Assembly (NCBI RefSeq): GCF_004168285.1
Contig: NZ_SEWF01000011.1
Coordinates: 1 to 64,000 of the forward strand
DNA: 64,000 nt
Direction: 5' to 3'
Origin: Emticicia agri
GTDB lineage: Bacteria > Bacteroidota > Bacteroidia > Cytophagales > Spirosomataceae
The translations under genes and the position numbers were made by a program. Position 1 is the first letter of the stretch, and every line of letters starts with the position of its first letter. Below are positions 45,193 through 54,813 of this stretch, in pieces. Under the pieces are notes generated by a model. The model had not been told where the DNA came from, ran no database searches, and saw nothing but the letters and a program-made list of their open reading frames with translations.

Positions 45193-46110
45193 CTATACTC
45201 TTTCAAACAATTTTTTATATGCGTGTTCATACCCTTGCTTAATTACTTCTCTTATATCATTTGAGGTAAAATCCGTTAATTCTAAATGAACAGGTTCATC
45301 AGGGCGTATAATGGTCAGGTTAATTTTTCTGGCTAATTTAAATGAACCTATACTCATATAACTTTCTGCATAATTCTCTGCCCAATCGATGTCACTATTC
45401 TCGAACTGATTGACAGTAATGTCTTTTACACGCTCTATCAGGCTCAGAAAACTTCTGTAATTAAAATGCTCCATCGGGCGGTGCTTCGGGTGAGTAGCAA
45501 TACAGTATATTTCTGTGGCACCATCTTCAATGGCTTTTTTTACAGGTACAACCTCTCTCAGCCCTCCGTCCATATAAGCCTCTCTGTGGTCTCCTCCAAT
45601 CTGAATGGCAGGCATAATAAAAGGAAGAGAACTACTTGCCCGCAGATAATCCAGAAAGTATTGCTCTAAAGGGTCAACGTACTTCATCTCTCCGGTATTG
45701 ATATTTACAGCACCTACTTTCAGATAAATAGGGCTCCGGCGAAGCATATTGGCATTGAGGTATTTTTTTAACTTATCATGTAAGGGGTTAGTATCTATCA
45801 AGCCATCGAAGCGGCTCATCAGGGTATCAATCCCTAAAGAAAACCTTGATTTCAGAATACCAATATCAGAAGGTCGGGTAATATTTTCAATCCAGAATCT
45901 TAACAGTTTTTTATTGACCAAATCCCAGTTAATTTCTCCATTCTCTACATATTGTATGCCTGCTTCGTTTACCATAAAACTTGCATTTAATGCCCCTGCA
46001 GAAATACCATAAATCATTTCGGGTCTGAATCCTGTTTCTAAAACTGCCTGAATAGCGCCAACTTGCCATGCTCCTTTGAGTGAGCCGCCGCCCAAAACTA
46101 ATGCCTTCAT
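45193..46110 (-). CDS. Patatin-like phospholipase
   Basis: A 305-residue cytosolic-type patatin. The oxyanion loop is GGGSLKGAWQVGA (about 7-19), the nucleophile Ser is in YGISAGALNA (about 34-43), and the catalytic Asp is in MDGGLREVVP (about 176). The enzyme should release fatty acids from phospholipids. There is no signal peptide or outer-membrane barrel, so it is not a type V secreted patatin. The C-terminal ~100 residues have no named motif. Confidence 0.93.
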   Translation of the reverse strand: MKALVLGGGSLKGAWQVGAIQAVLETGFRPEMIYGISAGALNASFMVNEAGIQYVENGEINWDLVNKKLLRFWIENITRPSDIGILKSRFSLGIDTLMSRFDGLIDTNPLHDKLKKYLNANMLRRSPIYLKVGAVNINTGEMKYVDPLEQYFLDYLRASSSLPFIMPAIQIGGDHREAYMDGGLREVVPVKKAIEDGATEIYCIATHPKHRPMEHFNYRSFLSLIERVKDITVNQFENSDIDWAENYAESYMSIGSFKLARKINLTIIRPDEPVHLELTDFTSNDIREVIKQGYEHAYKKLFERV

Positions 46111-46165
46111 GTATAATGGTTAAAATTGAATTAGCGAATTAGGGAATAATTCATAAATTTTCAAA

Positions 46166-46328
46166 TGAACCTGTTAAACTTTTTATTTCATGACGAAAAT
46201 GTGCGATTTTTTTGATTAGATGAATAGAAAAAATGAGTGCGTAGTAGAACTACGTACGAAATTTTTCTATGAAATCTAAACAAAAAAGCGCCATTTGCAG
46301 TCGAAAGAAATAAGTTTAAACAGGTTCA
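46166..46328. repeat. 163-nt whole-length imperfect hairpin element
   Basis: The ends TGAACCTG (46166-46173) and CAGGTTCA (46321-46328) pair, and complementarity continues imperfectly to a CGTAGT-AGA-ACTACG apex at 46240-46254. The apex centre (46247) is exactly the midpoint. No frame is open. It fits a palindromic repeat or MITE. The rest of the 46111-46582 gap is AT-rich with no gene seen. Confidence 0.75.
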
Positions 46329-46582
46329 CTACATCGTTCAAAATTAAATTTGGCTATCCATTTAATGAGTTTTATATTTGAAGTAAATTTAAAAACAACA
46401 AAATACATCGGCTAAAATAAGTTTTATTTCTTGATGTCAGTAATTAAAAATTAAGATAATTATTAGTTTTTTTAGGATAAAAACACTAAAATTTACACAA
46501 TTTGCTTAATTCTGCATTAAAAATCAGATTTCGGTCGTAACATTGTACCATTAGAGTAAGCTATCTACTTACTCATGTCTTC

Positions 46583-47557
46583 ATGTCTTTAAATATAAAG
46601 CAAATACAGGCTCCTATTGAGGAGGAATTGAAGGTTTTTGAGAAAAAATTCCGTCAGTCAATGAAAACCGACGTGATGCTTCTCGACCAGATTATGAGCT
46701 ATATCGTACACCGGAAAGGAAAACAGGTACGACCCATGTTTGTTTTTCTGATGGCCGGTACAATAGGGACTATCAGTGAATCGACACACAGAGGTGCAGC
46801 CATGATAGAACTCCTGCACACAGCCACTCTGGTACATGACGATGTGGTTGATGACTCCAATTACCGTCGTGGTTTCTTCTCAATCAATGCCCTCTGGAAA
46901 AATAAAATAGCCGTATTGGTAGGTGATTATCTTTTATCACGTGGATTACTACTGAGTGTTAATAACAAGGAATTTCATCTGCTTGAAATTATGTCAACGG
47001 CTGTGAAAGAAATGAGTGAAGGGGAGCTATTGCAGATGGAGAAAGCACGCAGGCTTGATATAACCGAAGACCTTTATTATGAGGTAATCCGACAGAAAAC
47101 GGCTTCATTAATTGCCTCCTGTTGTGCCGTAGGTGCAGCTTCGGTAAATGCCGATGAAGCAACCGTTACAAAATGCAAACTATTGGGTGAGAAAATAGGC
47201 ATGGCATTTCAGATAAAAGATGATTTGTTTGACTATGGCGATGCCGAAATAGGGAAACCCACAGGAATTGACATTAAGGAGAAAAAAATGACCTTACCAC
47301 TGATATATGCGTTAAATCATGCCACGTGGTCTGAGAAAAGAAATATTATTAATTTAGTAAAAAATCACTCAGAAAACCCCAAGAAGGTAGAAGAAGTGAT
47401 TAGCTTTGTAAAACGCTCAGGTGGTATTCAATATACAACCGAAGTAATGAAACGCTATGTAGAAGAAGCCAAAGAAATTCTTTTTACATTCCCCGACTCC
47501 ATTTTCCGCCAATCTTTACATGACTTGATTCAATTTACAATTGAACGAACTAAATAA
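46583..47557 (+). CDS. Long-chain polyprenyl diphosphate synthase
   Basis: A 324-residue trans-prenyltransferase. It has GKQVRPMFVFLMAG (about 50), the first Asp-rich motif LVHDDVVDDSNYRRG (about 88) and the second QIKDDLFDYGD (about 212). It extends allylic diphosphates with IPP, most likely making the side chain of menaquinone in this phylum. Chain length cannot be fixed by eye. Residues upstream of the first DDxxD are small (TATL), consistent with long products. The next gene starts well after its stop. Confidence 0.94.
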   Translation: MSLNIKQIQAPIEEELKVFEKKFRQSMKTDVMLLDQIMSYIVHRKGKQVRPMFVFLMAGTIGTISESTHRGAAMIELLHTATLVHDDVVDDSNYRRGFFSINALWKNKIAVLVGDYLLSRGLLLSVNNKEFHLLEIMSTAVKEMSEGELLQMEKARRLDITEDLYYEVIRQKTASLIASCCAVGAASVNADEATVTKCKLLGEKIGMAFQIKDDLFDYGDAEIGKPTGIDIKEKKMTLPLIYALNHATWSEKRNIINLVKNHSENPKKVEEVISFVKRSGGIQYTTEVMKRYVEEAKEILFTFPDSIFRQSLHDLIQFTIERTK

Positions 47558-47729
47558 ACAGAATATTCAGTATCAACTATTTATTCTATTTATCCAACTA
47601 AAACAATACGTGCAATTCTTACAGAAAAAACAATTGAGAGTATATATATTGTATATTCAATATATTTCCACAATTCAATTTATACAAATAAAACCATACA
47701 TACAATATATTCTAAATTTTCAGAATAAA

Positions 47730-48578
47730 ATGAAAATATATTTACTCCCTCTCCTACTCACTATCTATGCTACACTTTCTTTTGCACAAAAACCTTACCG
47801 AAGAATAGATGCTTTAAGAATAACTGATTATATATCCCGGCTCCCAACGGCATTTAAGGTTTCTATGTCTGTTGAGGGTATGTCAGGGGAAGAATTCTTC
47901 AGTTATCGTCCCACTGTAATAGTACCCTCAGCAAGTGTTATAAAAATTCCTATTCTGATGGAACTGATGGAGAAAGTAAAGGCAAAACAGATAGACTTAA
48001 ACAAGGTTTATATTTTACAGGCATCTGACAAGACCGGAGGGTCGGGAGTAATTGCCAATATGCCGGACGGCAAAAAATTTACTATCCGCGAATTAGCACA
48101 GGAAATGATACGCTCAAGCGATAATACAGCTACTAATATCTTAATCAGAGAAGTGGGTATGGAGGCGGTCAATCAAAATTTAATGCGCTTAGGTAGTACA
48201 CAAACCCGCCTGAACCGTATTATGATGGACACAATGGCAGTGAAACAAGGGCGTGAAAACTATGTAAATACTTTAGAAATCAACGATTTACTAAGGAAAA
48301 TTTATAAGAAAGAAGTGGCTACGCCTGCCCTGTGTGAGGAAATGATTGAAATACTGAAAAACTGTGGCGATACAACCACTATACCTCGCAATTTACCAAA
48401 AGATGTAGTGATTGCGCATAAAACAGGAGGGCTGGCTTATGTACGTGGTGATGCGGCTATTGTCTATACCAAAGAACCTTTTATAATCTCTATCTTTATT
48501 GAGGGATTTAAAGAAGAAAGTACTGCCGAAAGAATCATTGGTGATTTAGCAGAAATCTGCTGGGAGAATCTGAAATGA
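47730..48578 (+). CDS. Secreted class A beta-lactamase-like serine hydrolase
   Basis: A 282-residue exported protein. The ATG at 47730 starts a clean signal peptide (MKIYLLPLLLTIYATLSFAQ); the 63 in-frame codons upstream are low-complexity and implausible. Class A motifs are present: SVIK (SxxK, about 68), SSDNTATN (SDN, about 128) and HKTGG (KTG, about 230). The omega-loop region RLGSTQTRLNRIMMD does not show the exact ExxLN pattern, so true beta-lactam hydrolysis is uncertain. The gene converges on a CrtZ-like gene 8 bp away. Confidence 0.87.
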   Translation: MKIYLLPLLLTIYATLSFAQKPYRRIDALRITDYISRLPTAFKVSMSVEGMSGEEFFSYRPTVIVPSASVIKIPILMELMEKVKAKQIDLNKVYILQASDKTGGSGVIANMPDGKKFTIRELAQEMIRSSDNTATNILIREVGMEAVNQNLMRLGSTQTRLNRIMMDTMAVKQGRENYVNTLEINDLLRKIYKKEVATPALCEEMIEILKNCGDTTTIPRNLPKDVVIAHKTGGLAYVRGDAAIVYTKEPFIISIFIEGFKEESTAERIIGDLAEICWENLK

Positions 48579-48586
48579 GGTATGCT

Positions 48587-49042
48587 TTATTCTCTTTTTT
48601 TAGGTTCGTATTTCTCGGGAGCATAAAGAAACCCGAATGCCTCGGCCCCATCTTTGGTATGCACCCGATGGTGAATATAATGGGCATTCATGATTCGTCT
48701 CAGGTATTTGCTTTTAGCCACAAACTTTATTTTAACCCTGCGATGCACAATAATATCATGAAAAATAAAATAAGCCACCCCATAGCAGGTAACTCCGGCA
48801 CCAATCCATGTCAGATACCAGAATTCCGGGTTTATATTCCCATAAATAATACTTGAAGCGGCAACAATACTAAAAACCACAGCATAATAATCATTCTTTT
48901 CAAAAAAGCCTTTATGGTGCTGATGATGGTCTTTATGCCAGTTCCAGCCAAAACCGTGCATAATGTATTTATGGGCAAACCACGCCATAAATTCCATAAA
49001 ACAGAAGGTACCTACTACAATTAACGCTTTAATTAAGAACAT
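48587..49042 (-). CDS. crtZ: Beta-carotene hydroxylase-like protein (CrtZ)
   Basis: A 151-residue membrane di-iron hydroxylase of CrtZ size. His motifs: HKYIMH (about 24-29), HKDHHQHH (about 36-43), HDIIVHRR (about 94) and HYIHHRVH (about 116-123). It should add hydroxyl groups to carotenoid rings, giving zeaxanthin-type pigment. No other carotenoid gene is in the window, although the polyprenyl synthase is two genes away. Convergent with the class-A-like hydrolase. Confidence 0.9.
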   Translation of the reverse strand: MFLIKALIVVGTFCFMEFMAWFAHKYIMHGFGWNWHKDHHQHHKGFFEKNDYYAVVFSIVAASSIIYGNINPEFWYLTWIGAGVTCYGVAYFIFHDIIVHRRVKIKFVAKSKYLRRIMNAHYIHHRVHTKDGAEAFGFLYAPEKYEPKKRE

Positions 49043-49206
49043 TTTAATGCTGTAATATGAGGATTAAATCTATGAAATCGTCTAACTTGTCTTCTTAACA
49101 CAAAATTAGCATGGATTGTTTGATTTTGCGTGAATAAGATTCCTAATTTTGACTTCAATTTTGTTCGTAACACCAATACAATTTTATACATAATTAATTA
49201 TTCACA

Positions 49207-50838
49207 ATGAAACGCCTTACCTATCTATTACTCTTATTGAGCCTCCCGATTTTTGCACAAAAAACGCAAAAGACTACTGCTCCTGCAAAACCTAAACTGG
49301 TTTTAGGAATCATGGTCGACCAGATGCGTTATGATTACTTATACCGATACTATGACAAGTATGGCGCAGGTGGTTTCAAGAGATTGATGAATCAGGGATT
49401 CAACTGTCGTAACAACCATTATCACTATGCCAGTACTATTACAGGCCCGGGCCATGCTGCGGTTTATTCTGGTTCTGTTCCGGCAGTAAATGGTATTATC
49501 GGTAACGACTGGTTTGACCGTTTTCTGGGCAGAACAGTTTATGTAGCTGAAGATACAACCGTAACTGCGGTAGGAACCGATATAGCAGGCACGGAGGGAA
49601 AACGCTCACCTGTAAATATGAAAACTACTACCATTACCGACCAGTTAAGATTAGCTACTCAATTTAAATCTAAAGTAATTGGTATTGCTGCTAAAGACCG
49701 TGGGGGTATTTTACCGGCTGGTCATTCGGCCAATGCGGCTTACTGGTTCGATGGCAAATCGGGTAACTGGATTTCGAGCACTTATTATATGCAGGAGCTA
49801 CCGCAATGGATGAAAGACTTCAATGCCAGAAAACTGCCTGATTATTATAAAACACAGAAATGGGAAACCCTTTTGCCAATTGCGCAATATACTGAAAGTG
49901 ATGAAGATAATCAGGAATACGAAAATGTGATGTCTGGCGAAAAACTACCGGTATTTCCTCACACTATCGCTAATAATAACGCCATTCTTACCTCTCCTTT
50001 TGGTAATAATATGACTAAGGAAATTGCCCTGGCAGCTTTGAAAAATGAGAAGATGGGACAAGGTGCTTTTACCGATTTTCTATGCGTAAGTTTCTCATCG
50101 CCTGATTATGTAGGCCATGCTACCGGAACACATTCCATTGAGGTAGAAGATACTTATTTACGTCTTGACAAAGATATTGAAGAAATTCTGAACTATCTCG
50201 ATGCTACGCTTGGCAAAGGCACTTATACAGTGTTCTTAACTGCCGACCACGCTGCGGCTGATATACCTGCCTTTTTAAATAAAAACAAGTTACCGGGTGG
50301 TGTGTGGATGGGTGCCAAAGAAGTAAACTACCTGAATGGTCAGTTAGTAGAGAAATATGGTGCAGGCAAATGGATATTATCAACTGATAATTACCAGATT
50401 ACAATGAACCGTGAACTGATGAAGAAAAACAAGGTAGAAATGAACGAAGTATTCAAGCTGGTACAGGAAGAACTGCTTTCTATGGGTTCTCCGGTATATC
50501 AGGTAGTTAATTTCCATGATATGGCTAATACCGTGATTCCTCCTTTCTACAAAACTCTGGTTGAAAATGTATATAATCCGAAACGTAGTGGTGATTTTAT
50601 GGTATTACTGGAGCCGGGCTGGTTTCATGGCGGAAGCAAAAAAGGTACTACTCACGGCACTATGTGGCAATATGACCGCCACGTGCCATTATTATGGTAT
50701 GGCTGGAATATTCCGGTAGGTGAAACAACCCAACAAACCTACATTGCTGATATTGCCGCTACTCTGGCTGCCTTACTTAAAATACAGGAGCCAAGTGGCT
50801 GTGTAGGTACACCAATTGAGCCGATATTTAAGAAATAA
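49207..50838 (+). CDS. Secreted alkaline phosphatase family protein (PafA-like)
   Basis: A 543-residue protein with a signal peptide (ends near FAQ, residue 18). It has the alkaline phosphatase core: VDQMRYDYLYRYYDKYG (about 38), the nucleophile region ASTITGPGHAAVYSG with Thr, IAAKDRGG with a Lys-x-Arg pair typical of PafA (about 160), and the metal sites SSPDYVGHATGTHS, LTADHAA and HGTMWQYDRHVPL. PafA enzymes hydrolyse phosphate monoesters without strict need for phosphate starvation. It is followed by a strong terminator. Confidence 0.93.
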   Translation: MKRLTYLLLLLSLPIFAQKTQKTTAPAKPKLVLGIMVDQMRYDYLYRYYDKYGAGGFKRLMNQGFNCRNNHYHYASTITGPGHAAVYSGSVPAVNGIIGNDWFDRFLGRTVYVAEDTTVTAVGTDIAGTEGKRSPVNMKTTTITDQLRLATQFKSKVIGIAAKDRGGILPAGHSANAAYWFDGKSGNWISSTYYMQELPQWMKDFNARKLPDYYKTQKWETLLPIAQYTESDEDNQEYENVMSGEKLPVFPHTIANNNAILTSPFGNNMTKEIALAALKNEKMGQGAFTDFLCVSFSSPDYVGHATGTHSIEVEDTYLRLDKDIEEILNYLDATLGKGTYTVFLTADHAAADIPAFLNKNKLPGGVWMGAKEVNYLNGQLVEKYGAGKWILSTDNYQITMNRELMKKNKVEMNEVFKLVQEELLSMGSPVYQVVNFHDMANTVIPPFYKTLVENVYNPKRSGDFMVLLEPGWFHGGSKKGTTHGTMWQYDRHVPLLWYGWNIPVGETTQQTYIADIAATLAALLKIQEPSGCVGTPIEPIFKK

Positions 50839-50865
50839 CAGGCAGGAACTAAATTTAATCTCCTT

Positions 50866-50904
50866 AAAAAAATGTTCTTTCAGTTTCTGAAAGAACATTT
50901 TTTT
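50866..50904 (+). terminator. Rho-independent terminator after the phosphatase gene
   Basis: An 18-bp perfect stem, 50866-50883 with 50887-50904, has a three-base loop, A7 at its 5' end and T7 at its 3' end. It would work on both strands. Confidence 0.92.
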
Positions 50905-50975
50905 ACATAGCAAAGTCTATTATCTTTGAATACGCTAAAAGCAATCCTATTCATATCCACTTAAAGTTACCCGTA

Positions 50976-52286
50976 ATGAAACTGTTATTGACTACTCTAC
51001 TTCTATTATACGCTACTATTCTATCTGCTCAACCTTCTCGTCACTTGCTTATTCAAGTAGGGAAATTATATGACTCTGAGCAAAAGATTTTTCTTAGCAA
51101 TCAAAGGATTTTAATTAAAAATGGAGTTATAGTAGATGTAGGCCCTCACCTTAACCAAATAGCGGGGGTTAAATTTGTTGATTTGAGCCAATGCACTGCT
51201 ACCCCCGGCTTGATTGATATGCACACGCATTTACTTCTGCATCAGAAACAAACCAGTGATGGAATGATACTGGCATCTAAAGTACCTGCTAAGGAAAGAA
51301 TCAAACAAGGTATGGTCTTTGCCAGAGAAAATTTAGAATCTGGTCTCACTACTGTTCGGGATCTTGGTAATTCAGGTCAGTATCTTGATGTTGAACTAAA
51401 AAAAACATTAGCTAAAAGCAAAGACCTTGGCCCTACAATGTATGTATCAGGTCCTATCCTGAGTCCGCCAGGAGGACAGTTTGGCAAAATGGCACCTGCC
51501 GACAGTTTTGTAATAAATCAGGAATACAGAGTTATTATGAGTGCTGAAGATGCCCGGTTAGCCGTTTTAGAACATGTTAAGCATGGGGTAGATATTATTA
51601 AAGTATGTATGAATACTGATAATAGAATGCTGACAATTGATGAGATTGAAGCAATTGTAAAAACAGCTCATGAAAATGGTATATCTGTAACAGCCCACGC
51701 TACTTATGATAAATCGGCAAGAGCAGCCGTTATGGCTGGCGTAGATGGTATTGAACATGGCTATGACTTATCAGACAGCACCCTGATTCTGATGGCACAA
51801 CGTGGCACTTATTTGGTACCAACTGATGTAACCAAAGAACAGGCAAAAATTTTAGTAGAAGGAATTGGCATGAAAGGCAAAGAAGCTGAAGACTATGCCA
51901 AGAGTTTCTTAGATAGCGTTCATGACCGATTGAGACGAGCAGTAACTAAAGGTGTAACAATTGTATCAGGTTCAGATTTTTATAATGATGTAGTTGGCAT
52001 ACCTCGTGGTAAAGGTGCTGTAGGTGTAATATTATCTTACCATGAAGCAGGTATTCCGGTTAAAGATGTATTACAATATGCTACCTATAATGCTGCTAAA
52101 GCCTTAGGGATAGCAGAAAGTACAGGTAATATAAAAAAGGGTATGAAAGCAGATATAGTCTTTTTTAATGGAGATTTAGAAAACGATTTTGCACAAACTT
52201 TATTTAAAGTACAAATGGTACTCAAAGCAGGGCTACCTGTCTATCCAAAAGTTATGTCAGGCACTTCTGAAAAAGCTAATAAATAA
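50976..52286 (+). CDS. Secreted metal-dependent amidohydrolase (imidazolonepropionase/prolidase-like)
   Basis: A 436-residue protein with signal peptide ending near LSAQ (19). It has TPGLIDMHTHLLLH (about 75) with the HxH metal ligands, IKVCMNTDNRM with the probable bridging Lys, SVTAHATYDKSA and HGYDLSD with further His ligands, and IVSGSDFYND (about 330) with the catalytic Asp. The subgroup commonly acts on small peptides or organophosphates. Its substrate is unknown. Confidence 0.88.
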   Translation: MKLLLTTLLLLYATILSAQPSRHLLIQVGKLYDSEQKIFLSNQRILIKNGVIVDVGPHLNQIAGVKFVDLSQCTATPGLIDMHTHLLLHQKQTSDGMILASKVPAKERIKQGMVFARENLESGLTTVRDLGNSGQYLDVELKKTLAKSKDLGPTMYVSGPILSPPGGQFGKMAPADSFVINQEYRVIMSAEDARLAVLEHVKHGVDIIKVCMNTDNRMLTIDEIEAIVKTAHENGISVTAHATYDKSARAAVMAGVDGIEHGYDLSDSTLILMAQRGTYLVPTDVTKEQAKILVEGIGMKGKEAEDYAKSFLDSVHDRLRRAVTKGVTIVSGSDFYNDVVGIPRGKGAVGVILSYHEAGIPVKDVLQYATYNAAKALGIAESTGNIKKGMKADIVFFNGDLENDFAQTLFKVQMVLKAGLPVYPKVMSGTSEKANK

Positions 52287-52300
52287 CAGTTTATATTTGA

Positions 52301-52336
52301 AACAGCAGCAGGTTTATATCAATACCTGCTGCTGTT
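52301..52336 (+). terminator. Hairpin after the amidohydrolase gene
   Basis: AACAGCAGCAGGT (52301-52313) and ACCTGCTGCTGTT (52324-52336) form a 13-bp perfect stem around ten bases. The following TGTTT is a weak T-run. Confidence 0.7.
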
Positions 52337-52445
52337 GTTTCACAGACACGCCTCAATCATCAGATGATGCAAGTCCTGATGATGTTGCCTTAAGGCTTGC
52401 TTGCCCTTCCACATAAATAAACCTTGTTGCAGCAAGGCAAGACTT

Positions 52446-53564
52446 CTAATGCAACTGATATTTTACATAAAGTCCTTCTGAATGTTCAAATTTACCGTTT
52501 TGTACATCATAATGTGGCTCTGCTCGCAGAGAGATATTCAAGCCGTCTATTATTTTCCAGTCTTTTACCAATCTTAGTATCAAAATACTTCTGTAGGGTT
52601 CATAATACCCCTGACTATTGAATTTGCGGGAATATGACTGAAATAAATCATTGCCCATAGGTGCATAAAAGAAATGCCCGAACCAGTAGCTTACCCCTAC
52701 CTGAAATTTCGGATGCTGCCAATACCCATTCAAGTAATAGGCAGTTCCCCGATAGGGTGATTCATAATAACCTACATAATAGTTATCGGCTACAAGGCTC
52801 TGATTAGTCAGAAAATCTTTTTGTATCCTTACGCCCAAAGCAGTATTTACCCGTGTTACAACAGGAAGCGCACTCTGAATGTTCTGTCCGCCTGCATGAT
52901 AGATACTCCCCTGTACTAATCCTTTCACTTTAAAACCTTTTACTAACAAGGCTGGGCTATAAAAAGATAGCCCATTCCAGAAACTCTCCTGATTTGTTTG
53001 TCCCGGGCTTGTACTTCGCTGCCAGTCAAGCCATAGATCAAAGAAAACTTCGTCGCTGACATTACTGTTTTTCAGGGTTGTAGTTTTTTGATATTTAATC
53101 TGCGCCCCATGCTCCAATGGCGCACTTACCAATCGCTCAAAACTCATCAACGGCTCAATCATCCGATGGTTGATATTTCCCTCTATGTTTCCGAATAAGA
53201 ATCGCCAGTCGTTCTGTTTTACCTGAATGGTAAAAGTAGGCTGAATCTCCTTAAAACCCGCAGTGCCGAATTCTTTTCGGGCAAAACCACCTAATTCGAT
53301 AGATACTTTTTCATGAGGTTGGTAAGCTACTTTAGGGTTCAGATAATAGCCAAACAGGGTGTATCCATCGGCTATATTATTAAAGTATTCATTGTTTCTC
53401 ACATAGGCTAATGACGAGAATTTAAATTGAACTTTTCCAAGTTTAGATCTGTTATAAGAATAGACACTTTCGAGCGAGTTTGTATTGGTCTGAGCCTGCG
53501 TTTTTGTAAAAATGGCCGTAAGAATCGCCATACAAAAAATTTTACAATTAAAAAATCCATTCAT
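52446..53564 (-). CDS. Outer-membrane-like beta-barrel protein, function unknown
   Basis: About 372 residues from the Met at 53564, which starts a normal signal peptide (MNGFFNCKIFCMAILTAIF, then AQ); a start 36 bases upstream adds a charged stretch that is less plausible. The rest is rich in alternating aromatic and polar residues (VQFKFSSLAYVRNNEYF, YVGYYESPYRGTAYYLNGYW), and the last residues read LYVKYQLH, ending with an aromatic-rich strand as in outer-membrane barrels. No named family is recognised. A role as porin or surface barrel is inference. Confidence 0.75.
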   Translation of the reverse strand: MNGFFNCKIFCMAILTAIFTKTQAQTNTNSLESVYSYNRSKLGKVQFKFSSLAYVRNNEYFNNIADGYTLFGYYLNPKVAYQPHEKVSIELGGFARKEFGTAGFKEIQPTFTIQVKQNDWRFLFGNIEGNINHRMIEPLMSFERLVSAPLEHGAQIKYQKTTTLKNSNVSDEVFFDLWLDWQRSTSPGQTNQESFWNGLSFYSPALLVKGFKVKGLVQGSIYHAGGQNIQSALPVVTRVNTALGVRIQKDFLTNQSLVADNYYVGYYESPYRGTAYYLNGYWQHPKFQVGVSYWFGHFFYAPMGNDLFQSYSRKFNSQGYYEPYRSILILRLVKDWKIIDGLNISLRAEPHYDVQNGKFEHSEGLYVKYQLH

Positions 53565-53591
53565 CATTAAAAAAAACCGTTCATCATTTTT

Positions 53592-53625
53592 TTTGTACAT
53601 AGTATTCTAAATTTATATACCTTTG
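53592..53625 (+). promoter_or_regulatory. Orphan Bacteroidota-type promoter facing the SRPBCC gene
   Basis: TTTG (53592-53595) and TACCTTTG (53618-53625) are spaced by 22 bases, near the normal 19-21. The next plus-strand gene starts only at 53997. Between them lies a hairpin TGCCTTAA/TTAAGGCA (53754-53783) with no reading frame of note. The leader could be a long UTR or a small RNA. Confidence 0.5.
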
Positions 53626-53996
53626 TATTGTCTTAAAGGTCGAGAGTTAATAAAAACATTCAGAAATGTATTTTATAAAAAGAGTAAAAACAAGGCATAG
53701 AAAGGTTAAAATATCAATTGTATTTTTCTTATAAAAACCCAAACACTTTCAGATGCCTTAACCGAGCCTTTTTCTTTAAGGCAGGAAAGTAAAGAAAAAA
53801 AACGGAATTAGGTAATTTGGCTTATGGTAAAATTATTAAAAGGTAAGAATATCTGATAACATATAAACAGGGAAAGTGATAGAGTAGAGAGGTTGAGAGA
53901 TTTGATAAAGAGTGAATTAATGGAGAGAATTAAGATAGCTATTGTCAAAATAAATATAGGCGGTCACCTCGCAATTAACCTTAAATTTTTAAAACA

Positions 53997-54536
53997 ATGA
54001 AAATTCTAAAAACTATCCTGTTTGTTATTCTTGGTATTGTGGCTGTTTGCCTGATAGCAGCCTTGTTTATTAAAAAAGATTATGCCGTTGAAAAAGAGGT
54101 TATCATTAACCAACCCAAGGCAGTAGTATTTGATTACATAAAAATGCTGAAAAATCAGGACAACTTCAGTGTATGGGCAAAAATGGATCCTGCTATGAAA
54201 AAAGAGTATAAGGGTACTGATGGCACGGTTGGATTTGTATCGGCCTGGGATAGCGAAGATGGCAATGTAGGCAAAGGCGAACAAGAAATAAAAAATATTG
54301 TGGACGGCGAAAGAGTAGATTATAACCTGCATTTTATTAAACCATTTGATTCATCAAGCGATGCATATATGGTTACCGAAAGCGTGGACTCAACCCATAC
54401 AAAAGTAAAATGGGGTTTTGTAGGCAGAATGGCATATCCAACTAATCTGATGTTAGCATTTATGGACATGAATGAAGCAGTTGGGAAAGATTTTGCAACA
54501 GGTTTAACTAATTTGAAAGGTTTACTTGAAAAATAA
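53997..54536 (+). CDS. SRPBCC (START-like/polyketide cyclase) domain protein
   Basis: A 179-residue protein with an N-terminal hydrophobic segment (IVAVCLIAALFI, about residues 14-25) that acts as an anchor or signal. It continues with the SRPBCC pattern: VEKEVIINQPKAVVFDYIKM (about 31-50), FSVWAKMDPAMKKEYKG (about 57), a hydrophobic cavity fold, and C-terminal helix MNEAVGKDFATGLTNLKGLL. Such proteins bind hydrophobic ligands; ligand unknown. It precedes a truncated DUF1801-like gene by 8 bp. Confidence 0.9.
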   Translation: MKILKTILFVILGIVAVCLIAALFIKKDYAVEKEVIINQPKAVVFDYIKMLKNQDNFSVWAKMDPAMKKEYKGTDGTVGFVSAWDSEDGNVGKGEQEIKNIVDGERVDYNLHFIKPFDSSSDAYMVTESVDSTHTKVKWGFVGRMAYPTNLMLAFMDMNEAVGKDFATGLTNLKGLLEK

Positions 54537-54544
54537 TTAAGAAA

Positions 54545-54766
54545 ATGGCTGTAATTAAAACAAAATATAAGGGTAAAAGTGTTAAAGATGTTCTGAACAC
54601 TACTGAAACCAGAAAAAAACGTTTAGATTGCTTTGACTTACTGAAAATGGCAGGTCAGCAGGAAAAAGAAAAAAAAATAGAAAACGTATTAGTTGTGTCA
54701 AATCTATTAGTAAATTTTCAACGATTAATTCATGAAAATTTTATTTCGACAGCCAACGTTAAATAA
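54545..54766 (+). pseudogene. Truncated DUF1801-like gene
   Basis: A 73-residue product whose first half (MAVIKTKYKGKSVKDVLNTT, then RLDCFDLLK) matches the opening of DUF1801 proteins, which are normally about twice this length. The expected middle and end (the Trp-Gly and Tyr-rich parts) are absent, and the second half is unrelated AT-rich coding text. SRPBCC and DUF1801 genes often occur together, so this is probably a decaying former partner. A short functional protein cannot be excluded. Confidence 0.6.
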
Positions 54767-54813
54767 ATAGTCAGTCATAAAAATTAAACAAAACAATCCA
54801 ATAAAAATAAAAA

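Noticed and set aside
47541-47729. 63-residue extension upstream of the class-A-like hydrolase
   Set aside because: It is low-complexity Ile/Gln/Tyr text, overlaps the prenyl synthase end and would bury the signal peptide.
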